A stretch of 42,976 nt of DNA, taken from positions 1 through 42,976 of the IMG/VR virus record IMGVR_UViG_3300023180_000124. One strand, 5' to 3'. The translations under genes were made by a program, and so were the position numbers. The DNA is from a virus. Each line of letters begins with the position of its first letter. The stretch's first letter is position 1. Under the pieces are notes generated by a model. The model searched no databases and was not told the DNA's origin. It worked only from the letters and a program-made list of their open reading frames with translations. Positions 34,201 through 41,100 of the stretch are shown here, piece by piece.

Positions 34201-35413
34201 AGTTACCATCGTTAAGGGTAATTAAACCGTAACCTTCGGCTTTTTTATACGTTACGTTACCACTGGTTGTTCCAGACGCACCAGTAGAGAAAGTAAATGT
34301 ATTTGTAGTAGCACTGGTGATTTGATAGAAACCATCAGTAGCAGTACCAGAAATGAAATCAGCGTAAATACGGTCATTTTGTACAAGACCGTGAGCATTT
34401 CTAGATACGGTTACTGTAGTCCCAGAACGAGAATATGTACCAGACTGGAATTGATCTTCCAACTGGTAGATAGATTCACCAGCCGAGAATGTACCAGAGG
34501 TACCAGAAAGTCTAAGACGTGTTCTACCAGTGCCATATACACCTGTGGCACCCTGAACACCTTTAATACCTTCATCAGCAAAGTAGATAAAGCCGTTAAG
34601 CCACTCTACGCGAATACCATTGGTCAGATACAGACCAATAGAGTTGGGTACGATAAACGTACATTCATTGAAAAGAACAGCAGCTTCAATATTAGCGCTG
34701 CTAGCAATAGAACCGTCCAGTTTGGCACCACGACCAGCATCACCTTGCTGGAAACCATATGGATCCGAACCAGTAACTACACTACCCTTATTGAGGATAG
34801 TTACTCTTTGGATGTAGGCGCTTCTGCTGGAGTTCCAGTTATTAGCGCATACAAAACCATACCCAGTATCGTTTGTACTGTTATAAAAGAAATCACGAAC
34901 AGTAAGATCCTCAATAGTGGTATCACCATTGAGGACGAAAGCGTTGAGGTCATTTGTACCGCCAGTTGGTTTAATTTCTGTTTGGCGAATTCCAGATCCC
35001 CTAACATGAACCCCATCAGGGACAACTAGAGGGAAGGTCTCAACATAAGTACCAGCACCAATTTCAATAGCATCACCAGACTGAGCCACGCTCAGTGCTT
35101 TAGCAACAGTTAAGAATGGAGTGTCAGGGTGTTTACCATTTGCTCCACCACCACCCAAGGTGGTTACATCAGTACCATTTAGAGCGACAAACCAAGTTTG
35201 CCCAGGACCATTTGTAATGTCCGTGGCAAGCATCGCCGTAGTAACACTAGCAGGATTGGGTTCGGCGTTAGCCACCTCCACAATCGTACCATTGTCATTG
35301 ACGTATAATTTTTGGTCAGCAATGTTTAGGGCAACTTCACGATCTTCTATATTAGAAGTCGTTGGAACTGCCTGAGGTGTTACTGAGCTTTTGAGTTTGA
35401 TCCTCGTTGCCAT
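28229..35413 (-). CDS. Giant multidomain fibre-like virion protein (2,394 aa) with LamG and cupredoxin-like modules
   Basis: The N-terminus (MATRIKLKSSVTPQAVPTTS, then EVALNIADQKLYVNDNG) is a fibre-attachment-like module also seen in the 562-residue protein. Residues about 92-155 look like a pectin-lyase beta-helix start (PFLTVAKALSVAQSGDAIEI). A LamG/concanavalin-like domain covers about 445-600 (LLLDGTGDYVNY, CVETWIYP, FDEIRLSKGTARFTG). Residues about 870-1310 carry many GxGY..AP repeats. A cupredoxin-like module at about 1318-1425 has His1367 (SGHPLSV) and Cys1414, His1417, Met1420 (YICTNHANMG), the type-1 copper ligand set. The C-terminal third is fibre-like (TVKGNLTLGDNA). Sugar or surface binding is the likely role (inference). 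The 69-residue gene overlaps its start by 62 nt. Confidence 0.88.
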   Translation of the reverse strand: MATRIKLKSSVTPQAVPTTSNIEDREVALNIADQKLYVNDNGTIVEVANAEPNPASVTTAMLATDITNGPGQTWFVALNGTDVTTLGGGGANGKHPDTPFLTVAKALSVAQSGDAIEIGAGTYVETFPLVVPDGVHVRGSGIRQTEIKPTGGTNDLNAFVLNGDTTIEDLTVRDFFYNSTNDTGYGFVCANNWNSSRSAYIQRVTILNKGSVVTGSDPYGFQQGDAGRGAKLDGSIASSANIEAAVLFNECTFIVPNSIGLYLTNGIRVEWLNGFIYFADEGIKGVQGATGVYGTGRTRLRLSGTSGTFSAGESIYQLEDQFQSGTYSRSGTTVTVSRNAHGLVQNDRIYADFISGTATDGFYQITSATTNTFTFSTGASGTTSGNVTYKKAEGYGLITLNDGNYIYLNGKGEGQFTTTVEGGKTAVPNADAQVDNSIKQFGTGSLLLDGTGDYVNYASEADFGFGTANFCVETWIYPNSLAGTQTLLDFRGSAADTAPTLRLNGGTVEYAVGGTTQISGGSLTTGNWVHVAVARFNGVTKLFVAGNQVGSNYTDTNNYGAEKGLKLGADYSNTGNYSGHFDEIRLSKGTARFTGNFTPPSVEYGTDIFTVLLLHFNANDGSTIFVDSGSAIKDIRSDGGDSATGIALVDYNQFGAELRSIASANVYGNKGVVAEGNGVKLLLTAHNFAYIGAGQDFTNDGSLAAQSNEVIELNGGRVFYSSTDQKGDFRVGSVFIVDQETGNVNFSSTSTSQEAASITLSDATGTTNIFPAYIETGNLRLAGNTVSTTSGDIIFDPAGNQDVVYNAEAIFTEAVYFDQPKAANFKTDVAGNLGFYEGQSQRRGGFNGYGVQSDTNLYLSKEIVATVNVDTPGDGYAGGATTVNADTNPPVVCTATLSLDLQDGSLKTATVTAGGDNYISAPTVNFSAPQDPQGSAPSVTAVLYSYGDVQAITVDDGGAGYTAAPGLVVDAPGNFSFDTETEIVSNAIVLANHPMRNGTRVIYNQNSGSQNIGLSDGTLYYVVNVVSDPLTGAGVSFQVSATQGGGAISLTPSTAGNGEAHLFDGVQATATATVSGGAITNVTINEPGSLYDRGAGVAVQEDGSQSPTTAATLTLYVGSPVASFIINSRGDGYNAAPTISFTNAAIDSYGSGAAATSTIGFPLAQIEDNGIVVTNPGAGYAFAPQYQLSGGSPVTEAVLTPILNKKKGNISSIDITGFGVCYSSAPTVTFYGGAGNDGRFTINVQSVTGNITNGGSGYVAGEYADVELEYVSGGGGAPSSNATATFTVNGWTGNITNAGSGYIDGQYDGHVMYNVPAATYTVTVISNPGTPPPDNVYQINGVTQQSLTFVEGNTYRFDMSDASNSGHPLSVGREDGGTLSTDIAAVSYGTAGTDGAFVDIIVKPGTAGEVADYICTNHANMGSGITITTGTAGNYGTGLSADVTISGGQITEIKSDGQGVDYAVGDTVSVNPFAIDTSGVGTGFVWTLAANDTTISDVSNISLTGGPYEVGMVLSVDNQNVGGSGSNFTYTVSNAGFVRDVEVVQGSEGYGYTAGEVLYPRINPETDGNTFQISVGSTTTTAVWELTHDGSIVNPAFKVAGAKDPTYEPGTLSLGAGVPKIVMETEYGHITTDGNLTVKGNLTLGDNAAVDTITVAASTTATGDTDQTGDFTLTGDMTVDGIFTQSGGASFLEELTGTIADGSAAAPSLALNTSPTTGMFWADTDIIGLAHAGVETGRIGPSTYAVGTRFQVGSTAQTASPLLDVNPTTNLVRIGSSATGLSISSTGLIEGNGTASDIGITLQPKGTGNVTIVGGTDKDFVLNDGTATELFKVDLDSGNAELAGHLTFGGRFRIDDFTLSNQSLALSSFGELVSLDTSGTATLFNNGSYTNVNITATGTGRGTGGQVDVVVTGGTITSVTTALAGSRGRDYVAGDTITIDPAVIGTDPSQTVTITDVSGSGIDIKPQNRRNVRVDGTGTFIVPVGSTNDRPYSDDLYVGGIRYNTTTSQFEGYNGIDFVSLGGVRDVDQDTYILTEVTPGSDEDTFQFYNAGINSLSIDQNRFTLKSTRTIDVEGTLSINGTTGLDTLDVQRKGTSVVKVRTTKDLEITGGLYIKNQLAAGTVATFNDGSLGASAGSFNSAGNVYSPSQTFSAIGGISEFAGSGAAFNVITNASGGITSITISTGGINYEVGEIITIPGGLLGGAVGTDVTFTVATISNPDTAHGKISAIQSELRFNLNGDKQFLNLDSNQADARLKVNRAYATGGVDYLTVLDSTASFVELNDARVEGGEITSFSTTVTITQFEKTQYKGAKTLITLESDDGKVHMFEVTTVCAASGTVAHATVTNSITSDNDLMDASVSVAGNNVQISLAKSSQATSSSTFTGRFTTTKVKV

Positions 35414-35561
35414 TTATAGCATTCTCTGGTGAGTTTTTTTCTTGGTTAATACTATTTAACTGGTTAGTTAAATCGAGAATTTTCGCTTCCAACATAATGT
35501 TACTCAAGGTCAACTCAGAAACTTTACGTTGTAATGTAGCAATAATAAGGTTTACATCCAT
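35352..35561 (-). CDS. Small coiled-coil protein (69 aa)
   Basis: A 69-residue protein starting MDVNLIIATLQRKVSELTLS. Residues 3-42 are one amphipathic helix with coiled-coil heptads, followed by a polar Asn/Ser/Gln-rich tail (QEKNSPENAINGNEDQ). Short MDVN-type coiled-coil proteins are found in other cyanophage tail regions, without known function. Its last 20 codons overlap the start of the 2,394-residue gene by 62 nt in another frame, so that gene's start lies inside this one. It begins 13 nt after the 562-residue gene. A trimerisation or assembly-helper role for the adjacent fibre is possible (inference). Confidence 0.75.
   Translation of the reverse strand: MDVNLIIATLQRKVSELTLSNIMLEAKILDLTNQLNSINQEKNSPENAINGNEDQTQKLSNTSGSSNDF
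35454..35473. repeat. 7-bp perfect inverted repeat with 6-nt loop
   Basis: ATTTAAC-TGGTTA-GTTAAAT lies inside the 69-residue gene about 40 nt upstream of the 2,394-residue gene start. The minus strand also reads TTAAATAG here, a partial late-promoter match. It could affect translation of the giant gene or be chance in AT-rich coding DNA. Confidence 0.3.
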
Positions 35562-35573
35562 GTTAATTTAATT

Positions 35574-37262
35574 CTAGAACGTTCCGCCATCGAGGACGTT
35601 AGTCCAGACGGGGATCCCAGCAGAGGTCACTGTCAGGATTTGGTAAGAGGTAGTAGCATCGCTACCAGTGCCAGGTGCTCCCATGTTGGCAGCATCTGTA
35701 ACTTGGAAAGGATTAGCAGCGTTACCGTAGATGATACCATACTGAGTAAAGGTAGAACCACCAGTACCACCATACTGAACAGCAAGATCAGTATCGAGTT
35801 CCAGATCTCCCAGTACAACAGTACCGCGATTACCATTTACACCGAATACGGTGCCAACGTCGGTAGCATCTTCGATAAAGGTCCAAGCGCCTTGACCGTC
35901 AGCACCACCGCTGCGATCGTAACCAAAGAAGCCAAATTTGGCAGCACTACCATCATGGTAGTGAAGTTTAACACCACGATCAAGAGCATCGTTAGTGTCT
36001 CTTACAACTGTCAGTTGCTCACCAGCATTACAGTCTGCGGTGAGAGCAGCACTCAGAGTAAGAGTGTGAACTGTTGGAGCACCAGCAGAAGAGATATTGC
36101 TAATTGTGGTGGCAGCAGGGATGCCAGCACCAGAAATAGTATCGTTGATAGCAATACCATCTACTTTATCTACTTCAATAGTAGTAGCACCAGACAGAGC
36201 AGTAGTGGTTGCTGTCAGTACAGTAGTGGGATCACCCAGTTCAATGGTAGGATCGTTAACCGACATAGAAGCCGAGTTAACAGTAGTTGTAGTACCGTCG
36301 ATCTGGAGGTCACCTTTGATGATAACCAGACCCTCAGCATCACCACCAGCGGGGAAGGGGTCAATGATCAGTTCTGTACCAGAGGTGGTAGACAGAGCGT
36401 TACCATCAAGTCTCAGTTGGTCAATATCAATGTAACCAGACTGAGAGGTGTTACCAGTAACAGTGCTAGTACCATTGAAGATAACGTTGCCGTTGAAGGT
36501 AGTAGCAGAGTTTACAGTCAGATTATCAGAGGTGGTGTCACCAATTGTGGCATCACCATCAACAGCCAAACCATTTGCCCAGACTGTACCACCAACACCC
36601 ACACCACCAACAACTTGAACAGCGCCAGTTGTTTGGGAAGTAGCAGCAGTATTATCGGCAAACTTTACTTGAACGCCAAGGTCAAACTCCTGATCGGCAC
36701 CAGCCCAACGCAGTTTATCGAGAGTTGCCTCATCGTAATAAACACGAGCATCATTATTGGTACCAAACTTCAGGGAAATGTCATCTTGTACCAAAAGAGC
36801 AGCAGCGGCATTACCACCTGCTCTACGAATCTCTAGATCACCAGTAGTGTCGTTCCAAGCCAGTTCGATATCACCAGATGTACCGAACTCAAGTTCTTGA
36901 CCATCTTCCAGGACAACCTTACCAGCACCGTTAGCGCCGAGGATCAGATCGCTATCAACTACGTTGGTGGTAATAGTATTACCATCAAGGGTAATGTTAT
37001 CAACCAGGAATTGATCAACTTTGAGATTGCTGTCAACAATTACAGCACTAGATGCGGTCAGAGTACCATGTACCTGATCCAGAAGGTCGGTGAAATACTT
37101 ACCACCAACTACCTGAGCAGCGGAGTTATTATCACCAACAAAAAGACGGTCGCCCAGGTTACCTTGAGTACCTGCGCCGACAGTTACGGCAAGTTCACCG
37201 TAGTTAATAGTACCAGGCGCAACTGTGCCTGTACTCCTTTTAATTAGAATTTCCGATGCCAC
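35574..37262 (-). CDS. Fibre-like virion structural protein (562 aa), GTG start
   Basis: A 562-residue protein. The N-terminus (ASEILIKRSTGTVAPGTINY, then GELAV and GDRLFVGDN) is the common marine phage fibre module in which ILIKRS, GELA and LFVGD strands follow each other. The middle is repetitive beta sequence of fibre type (VDSDLILGANGAGKVVLEDG, LEFGTSGDIELAWND, then TVNSATTFNGNVIFNGTSTV). The C-terminus ends VLDGGTF, similar to the VNGGTF end of the 73-residue protein before it. The start codon is GTG (37262-37260), overlapping the upstream TAG by 1 nt as TAGTG; no ATG fits this N-terminus. It is probably a tail-fibre or baseplate-associated structural protein. Confidence 0.85.
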   Translation of the reverse strand: MASEILIKRSTGTVAPGTINYGELAVTVGAGTQGNLGDRLFVGDNNSAAQVVGGKYFTDLLDQVHGTLTASSAVIVDSNLKVDQFLVDNITLDGNTITTNVVDSDLILGANGAGKVVLEDGQELEFGTSGDIELAWNDTTGDLEIRRAGGNAAAALLVQDDISLKFGTNNDARVYYDEATLDKLRWAGADQEFDLGVQVKFADNTAATSQTTGAVQVVGGVGVGGTVWANGLAVDGDATIGDTTSDNLTVNSATTFNGNVIFNGTSTVTGNTSQSGYIDIDQLRLDGNALSTTSGTELIIDPFPAGGDAEGLVIIKGDLQIDGTTTTVNSASMSVNDPTIELGDPTTVLTATTTALSGATTIEVDKVDGIAINDTISGAGIPAATTISNISSAGAPTVHTLTLSAALTADCNAGEQLTVVRDTNDALDRGVKLHYHDGSAAKFGFFGYDRSGGADGQGAWTFIEDATDVGTVFGVNGNRGTVVLGDLELDTDLAVQYGGTGGSTFTQYGIIYGNAANPFQVTDAANMGAPGTGSDATTSYQILTVTSAGIPVWTNVLDGGTF

Positions 37263-37483
37263 TAGAAGGTGCCTCCGTTAACTGTGATGTTGTTCAGAAC
37301 CGTTGTTGGGATAAATTTTGTTTTGTTGGAATCATAAACAAGCAGGCTTCCATCCTGTAATCCACCCAACGATGTGTCCGTCAAATCAATGTCCGCAAGT
37401 GCGCCAATAGTTCCGCCGCCACCACCAGTGGCAACGCGGGTCACTCTAGGAACTGACTGATCTCCGAATCTTAATCTTGCCAT
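37262..37483 (-). CDS. Small structural-region protein (73 aa)
   Basis: A 73-residue protein, MARLRFGDQSVPRVTRVATG, then a glycine run and IGALADIDLTDTSLGGLQDG. The pattern LADIDLTDTS..G...GSLLVYDSNKTKFIP is a short fibre-type motif found in larger phage fibre proteins. It ends TVNGGTF, matching the C-terminus of the next protein (VLDGGTF). It could be a separated piece or a partner of that fibre protein (inference). It is coupled on both sides by 1-nt stop-start overlaps: TAATG with the gene before and TAGTG with the gene after. Confidence 0.8.
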   Translation of the reverse strand: MARLRFGDQSVPRVTRVATGGGGGTIGALADIDLTDTSLGGLQDGSLLVYDSNKTKFIPTTVLNNITVNGGTF

Positions 37484-37821
37484 TAGAGTGTAACGCCCTC
37501 CAGAACACTAACAGTACCTTCAAGCACTCTAGTTTTTAAGCCAGATGGTGCGGTGATGACAACATCATAAACATAACGACCAGACTTCATTGCTGCTGTC
37601 TGTGAGTTATTAAGAGAAAGTTGAATGCGTCCTGCGGTTTCGGGTGTAATGATTGCGGTAGTAACAGTGACCGCAGAAGAACTTGTGTAGTGCTTCTTAA
37701 TCTTACATGCCGCAGAATACCCTGACAAATTGAACTCGGTCCCGTTATCATTCTCGACTGAAAAGTCGATGGTGAAATCGGCACCTTGATAGATCAATAA
37801 ATTGGATACAGCAGATGCCAT
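37483..37821 (-). CDS. Ig-like small structural protein (112 aa)
   Basis: A 112-residue protein, MASAVSNLLIYQGADFTIDF, then NLSGYSAACKIKKHY, GRIQLSLNNSQTAAMKSGRY and VYDVVITAPSGLKTRVLEGTV. The order of strands (QGADF, LSGY.A.C.IKK, I.LSL...QTA.....YVYDV, V.EG.V) matches small phage proteins often placed beside tail-fibre or baseplate genes and predicted to form a beta-sandwich. The function is unknown. Two late-promoter-like elements lie within 45 nt upstream. It overlaps the next gene by 1 nt (TAATG). Confidence 0.8.
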   Translation of the reverse strand: MASAVSNLLIYQGADFTIDFSVENDNGTEFNLSGYSAACKIKKHYTSSSAVTVTTAIITPETAGRIQLSLNNSQTAAMKSGRYVYDVVITAPSGLKTRVLEGTVSVLEGVTL

Positions 37822-37842
37822 TCGCTAAGGTTTTTCTCTTTA

Positions 37843-37850
37843 GTATTTAG
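37843..37850 (-). promoter_or_regulatory. Candidate late promoter, variant CTAAATAC
   Basis: The minus strand reads CTAAATAC in the 36-nt gap, 22 nt from the ATG at 37821. It has the same TAAATA core and leading C as the element at 14451-14458. Confidence 0.4.
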
Positions 37851-37857
37851 CTCACTC

Positions 37858-38172
37858 TTATTTATCGTTCTTCTCAACTAGAAGTTTGAGCATTTCTTTC
37901 AACTCGTTAATCTCGTTCTTCAGTTCCTGAGTCTCAGAGACTTTGAGTTTATTTTTTTCCCTAGCCTGAATGTATTGCTGATAACCAGTCTTATCGGTAT
38001 TAATGATCGCATTGGATTTAGGGTCACGCCCTAAGGTTTCGTGACCCTCAACTTTCATCAATCCAAGTTCTGATCTAATATCTCTATTTTTTTCATACTC
38101 AGCTTTATCACGACGAGCGAGAACTTCTTGTTCCCGCTGTCTCACTATATCCTCAATTTTATCAAAGTCCAT
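37858..38172 (-). CDS. Small charged coiled-coil protein (104 aa)
   Basis: A 104-residue, strongly charged protein starting MDFDKIEDIVRQREQEVLAR. Residues 1-35 form a charged helix, the middle has GHETLGRDPKSNAI, and residues about 75-103 form a clear coiled coil (TQELKNEINELKEMLKLLVE). I do not recognise a named family. It is coupled to the large DUF4815-type gene by a 1-nt TAATG overlap and precedes a promoter-bearing gap. A scaffolding or assembly partner of the large structural protein is conceivable (inference). Confidence 0.75.
   Translation of the reverse strand: MDFDKIEDIVRQREQEVLARRDKAEYEKNRDIRSELGLMKVEGHETLGRDPKSNAIINTDKTGYQQYIQAREKNKLKVSETQELKNEINELKEMLKLLVEKNDK
37859..37866 (-). 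promoter_or_regulatory. Candidate late promoter GATAAATA
   Basis: The minus strand reads GATAAATA, one base from the T4 octamer, overlapping the stop codon of the 104-residue gene and 38 nt from the ATG at 37821. This position, at the end of the preceding gene, is the same as for the exact match at 28226-28233. Confidence 0.55.
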
Positions 38173-41100
38173 TATGCCAGAGCGATAATTCTAAGATCCT
38201 TAACTCTTGGAATGTATGGCTGGTTATAATTTCTCAGTACCAACTTAAGTTGGAATCCATCGAAAGCAGCCGCGTCGTTCAGGGTGTACTCGTAATCATT
38301 CCAGACAAATGGGTCATTTTGAGGAACCATTTTTCCACTATCGGGACGACCATCAGTGTTGAAGAATTCATAGTTGATGTCGTCTGGATCGCCAGTGTAA
38401 CCAGCGGGAACGAGTTTGTACATAGCAACGATGTCTGAGAATTCAAATGTATTAGCAGACAAAGCAACCTTAACACCTGTAGACGAATTTTCCAGTCTAG
38501 CAAGTCTCGTGATGTATATAGCGGCGTTCTCATCACCGATACCCTGACTAGGAGTAGCGTAGTTGATGAGGTTAGCAGTCGTGGTGACACTCATGCGCTG
38601 GGTATCAATGACTGGTGACAGATGGCTTACATCCGAGAACATGTTCAATTCCAAGGTCAGAGACTTACCACCAGACATGTTGCTGATTTCGTTCTGCTTG
38701 GAAGCAATAATCTTATGGGACAGGAAGTAGTTAATATCGTTAAGGGTAATTTCTCTCCAGGTAGAATCTGCTTGGAAAGAAGTCTCAGGGCTAACACCAG
38801 CTGGGAAAGGACCACAGGAAGTACCGCTGGTGGCTCTTGCTCTAGCAGCAATAGAGCATCCAGGTTGTACTTGAGTCTGAACTTGTGGTGTCAAAACATC
38901 CCAGGGGACATTTTGAGAAGCAAGAATATTTTCACCACCACCATTGATAGTCTTATGTGACTTGAATCCAGTGATATTCAATCTATACTTATGGGGGCTA
39001 TTCAGAGAAGAAAGACCACCAAAAGTAGTTGTGTGGTGAGTTCCATTAACTCTTGTCAGAGGAATACCAGCAAGGTTATAGCACTGAACAGAGGCGCTGG
39101 CAGTATGAGCAGTTCCAGAAGCGCCACCAGAATTGCTAGCGGCATCCCAGTTTCTACCAGATACGGTACCCGAGTTGTGACCCAGGACGTTAATTACCCA
39201 GTTGGGAGAACCATTGTTAATGTACTCATAAGCAATGATCTCATCGCCAATCTTAATGAATCCAGGATTGGTGTCAGAGACCGCAGGAGCGGCGTTACCA
39301 GGACCAGTGTTAGAAGCAGTCAGAGAAGCGGCTTGAGTGCTGTTGCCGCCGATACAGCGGTGGAATAGTGAGGCATCAGAGACAACAATCTGAGAAGCCG
39401 TAGCAGACAAATCGCTAGAAAGTACAGTGTCACCAATTTCAGAAATAACACCATCCAATATCACATAGTTGGCATTACTCTGCATGCCGTGGTTGCTGTG
39501 GAAAACTTCAATGTATGCTTGATCGTCAGTTACAGCAATCGAGTTTGGCAGCAGTGGAAGGAAACCACCGTTGTTCTCTTCGAGAGTAGCGTTGTTCAGG
39601 AAGACTTGAGACTGATTCAGAGTAGTAGGCAGAACAAAGTCTGCTCTGTAGATCTTGAACATCAGGTCTTCAAACTGAGAAGGTGTCCAAGTAGAAGCGT
39701 TCTGAGACTTGAACAGTACACCGATATAGGGTTGCTCAGAGATCTTCTCACCAGCATGAGCAGCGTCGATAGCATCCTCACCCAGCAAGGAGATGAACAC
39801 CTTGTACTGATTAGAGTCAGAGGTTACGACGATACAATGCTCAGTTTGGTGGGGGATATAAACGGGAGATTCAAATGTAAAGGTAGTAGGAGCCGAAGCA
39901 TCAGCAGAAGTAACTACATCACCCGCTTTCTTAATGACCTTAGAGAAAGGAAGAATAGTCTGAGTTGGAATACCATTTTCTACTGTACGGATGTCAATAG
40001 CAACAGGAATCTCAGAGTCCTTCTGCTGGAAGTACAGATCAATCTTGGTAAGGAATACACCACCCTCAAGCTCGTCATCTTGAATCAAGAAAGTTTGAGC
40101 CAGTGGGTCAGACCACAGAGTTCTGTTTTGAGTCAATCTCTCTTCATCGAGTTTAGCATTACGAACCGAGATGATTGTTTCCTGAGTGGTCTGGAGAATA
40201 CCAGTTGCGCTGTATTCAGTTTGAGCGCTGGACTCAGACTCACCAACAACTGTAGAATCATTAGTGGTATCCGACAAGCGGAATACACGAGTACCAGTCT
40301 TGAACTTGGGATTAGTAGATTTGCTTGGATCGGGGATAAAGAATGTACCTTTCAGGAAACCTGCCTGGTCAGTAACCAATCTTCTTTCCTTAACCTTTGC
40401 CTTAGCACCAGAAGACTGACCAACAAGAATTTCACCAGCGATAGGATTGCCCGAATAAGCACCCAGAGCCTGAGCGGCAAGCGAAGTGGTGTCAAGGTTA
40501 ATCCAACCAAGGTTAGCAGTATAATCGTTAACTGATGCGATATTCTGGTTAGTGTATGGGTTTACAGTGTACTCATTGTTTGGCTCAAGAATGCGAAGGG
40601 TCGCACCAGAAGTCAAACCTTTAACAGTTTCACCAACTTGGAATGGAATACTATTGGTGTCAGAGTCATCATTGGGATTCTTAGTCACTTCCAACATCTT
40701 AGGTGTGATGTAAGACTTGACTGAAACGCCATCAAAGAAAGCATAGAAACGAGTTTTGGGCTTAAGTTTCTCTGCCTTAAACTCAATATTTCTAGAGCGC
40801 ATATTTTGAATGTGCTCAACAGAAACAACTCTATTACCAAGAGACTGCTGCTCAATGATAGGAGTAATTCTGTAACGGACACCAGTTCTGGTCTGGTCTG
40901 TTCTAACTCTAGAGAAACGTTCTGTACGAGTCGAACGATTCTTACCCTTACCTGTAGTAACTTGGCGACTAAACCAAATACGACCAGACCATGTGGTTTG
41001 CCAGGAACCCCACTGAATAGGAGTAATACCATTCTGGTCCGCTCTCATATCACGGAGAGTGGTCTGGTAGTTACCCTCAACAGTTGGACCCTGAAGAGCA

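Noticed and set aside
35411-35418. CTATAAATGG, near the late-promoter consensus
   Set aside because: It overlaps the ATG of the 2,394-residue gene, so a transcript from it would begin inside the gene. The last base also differs from the octamer.
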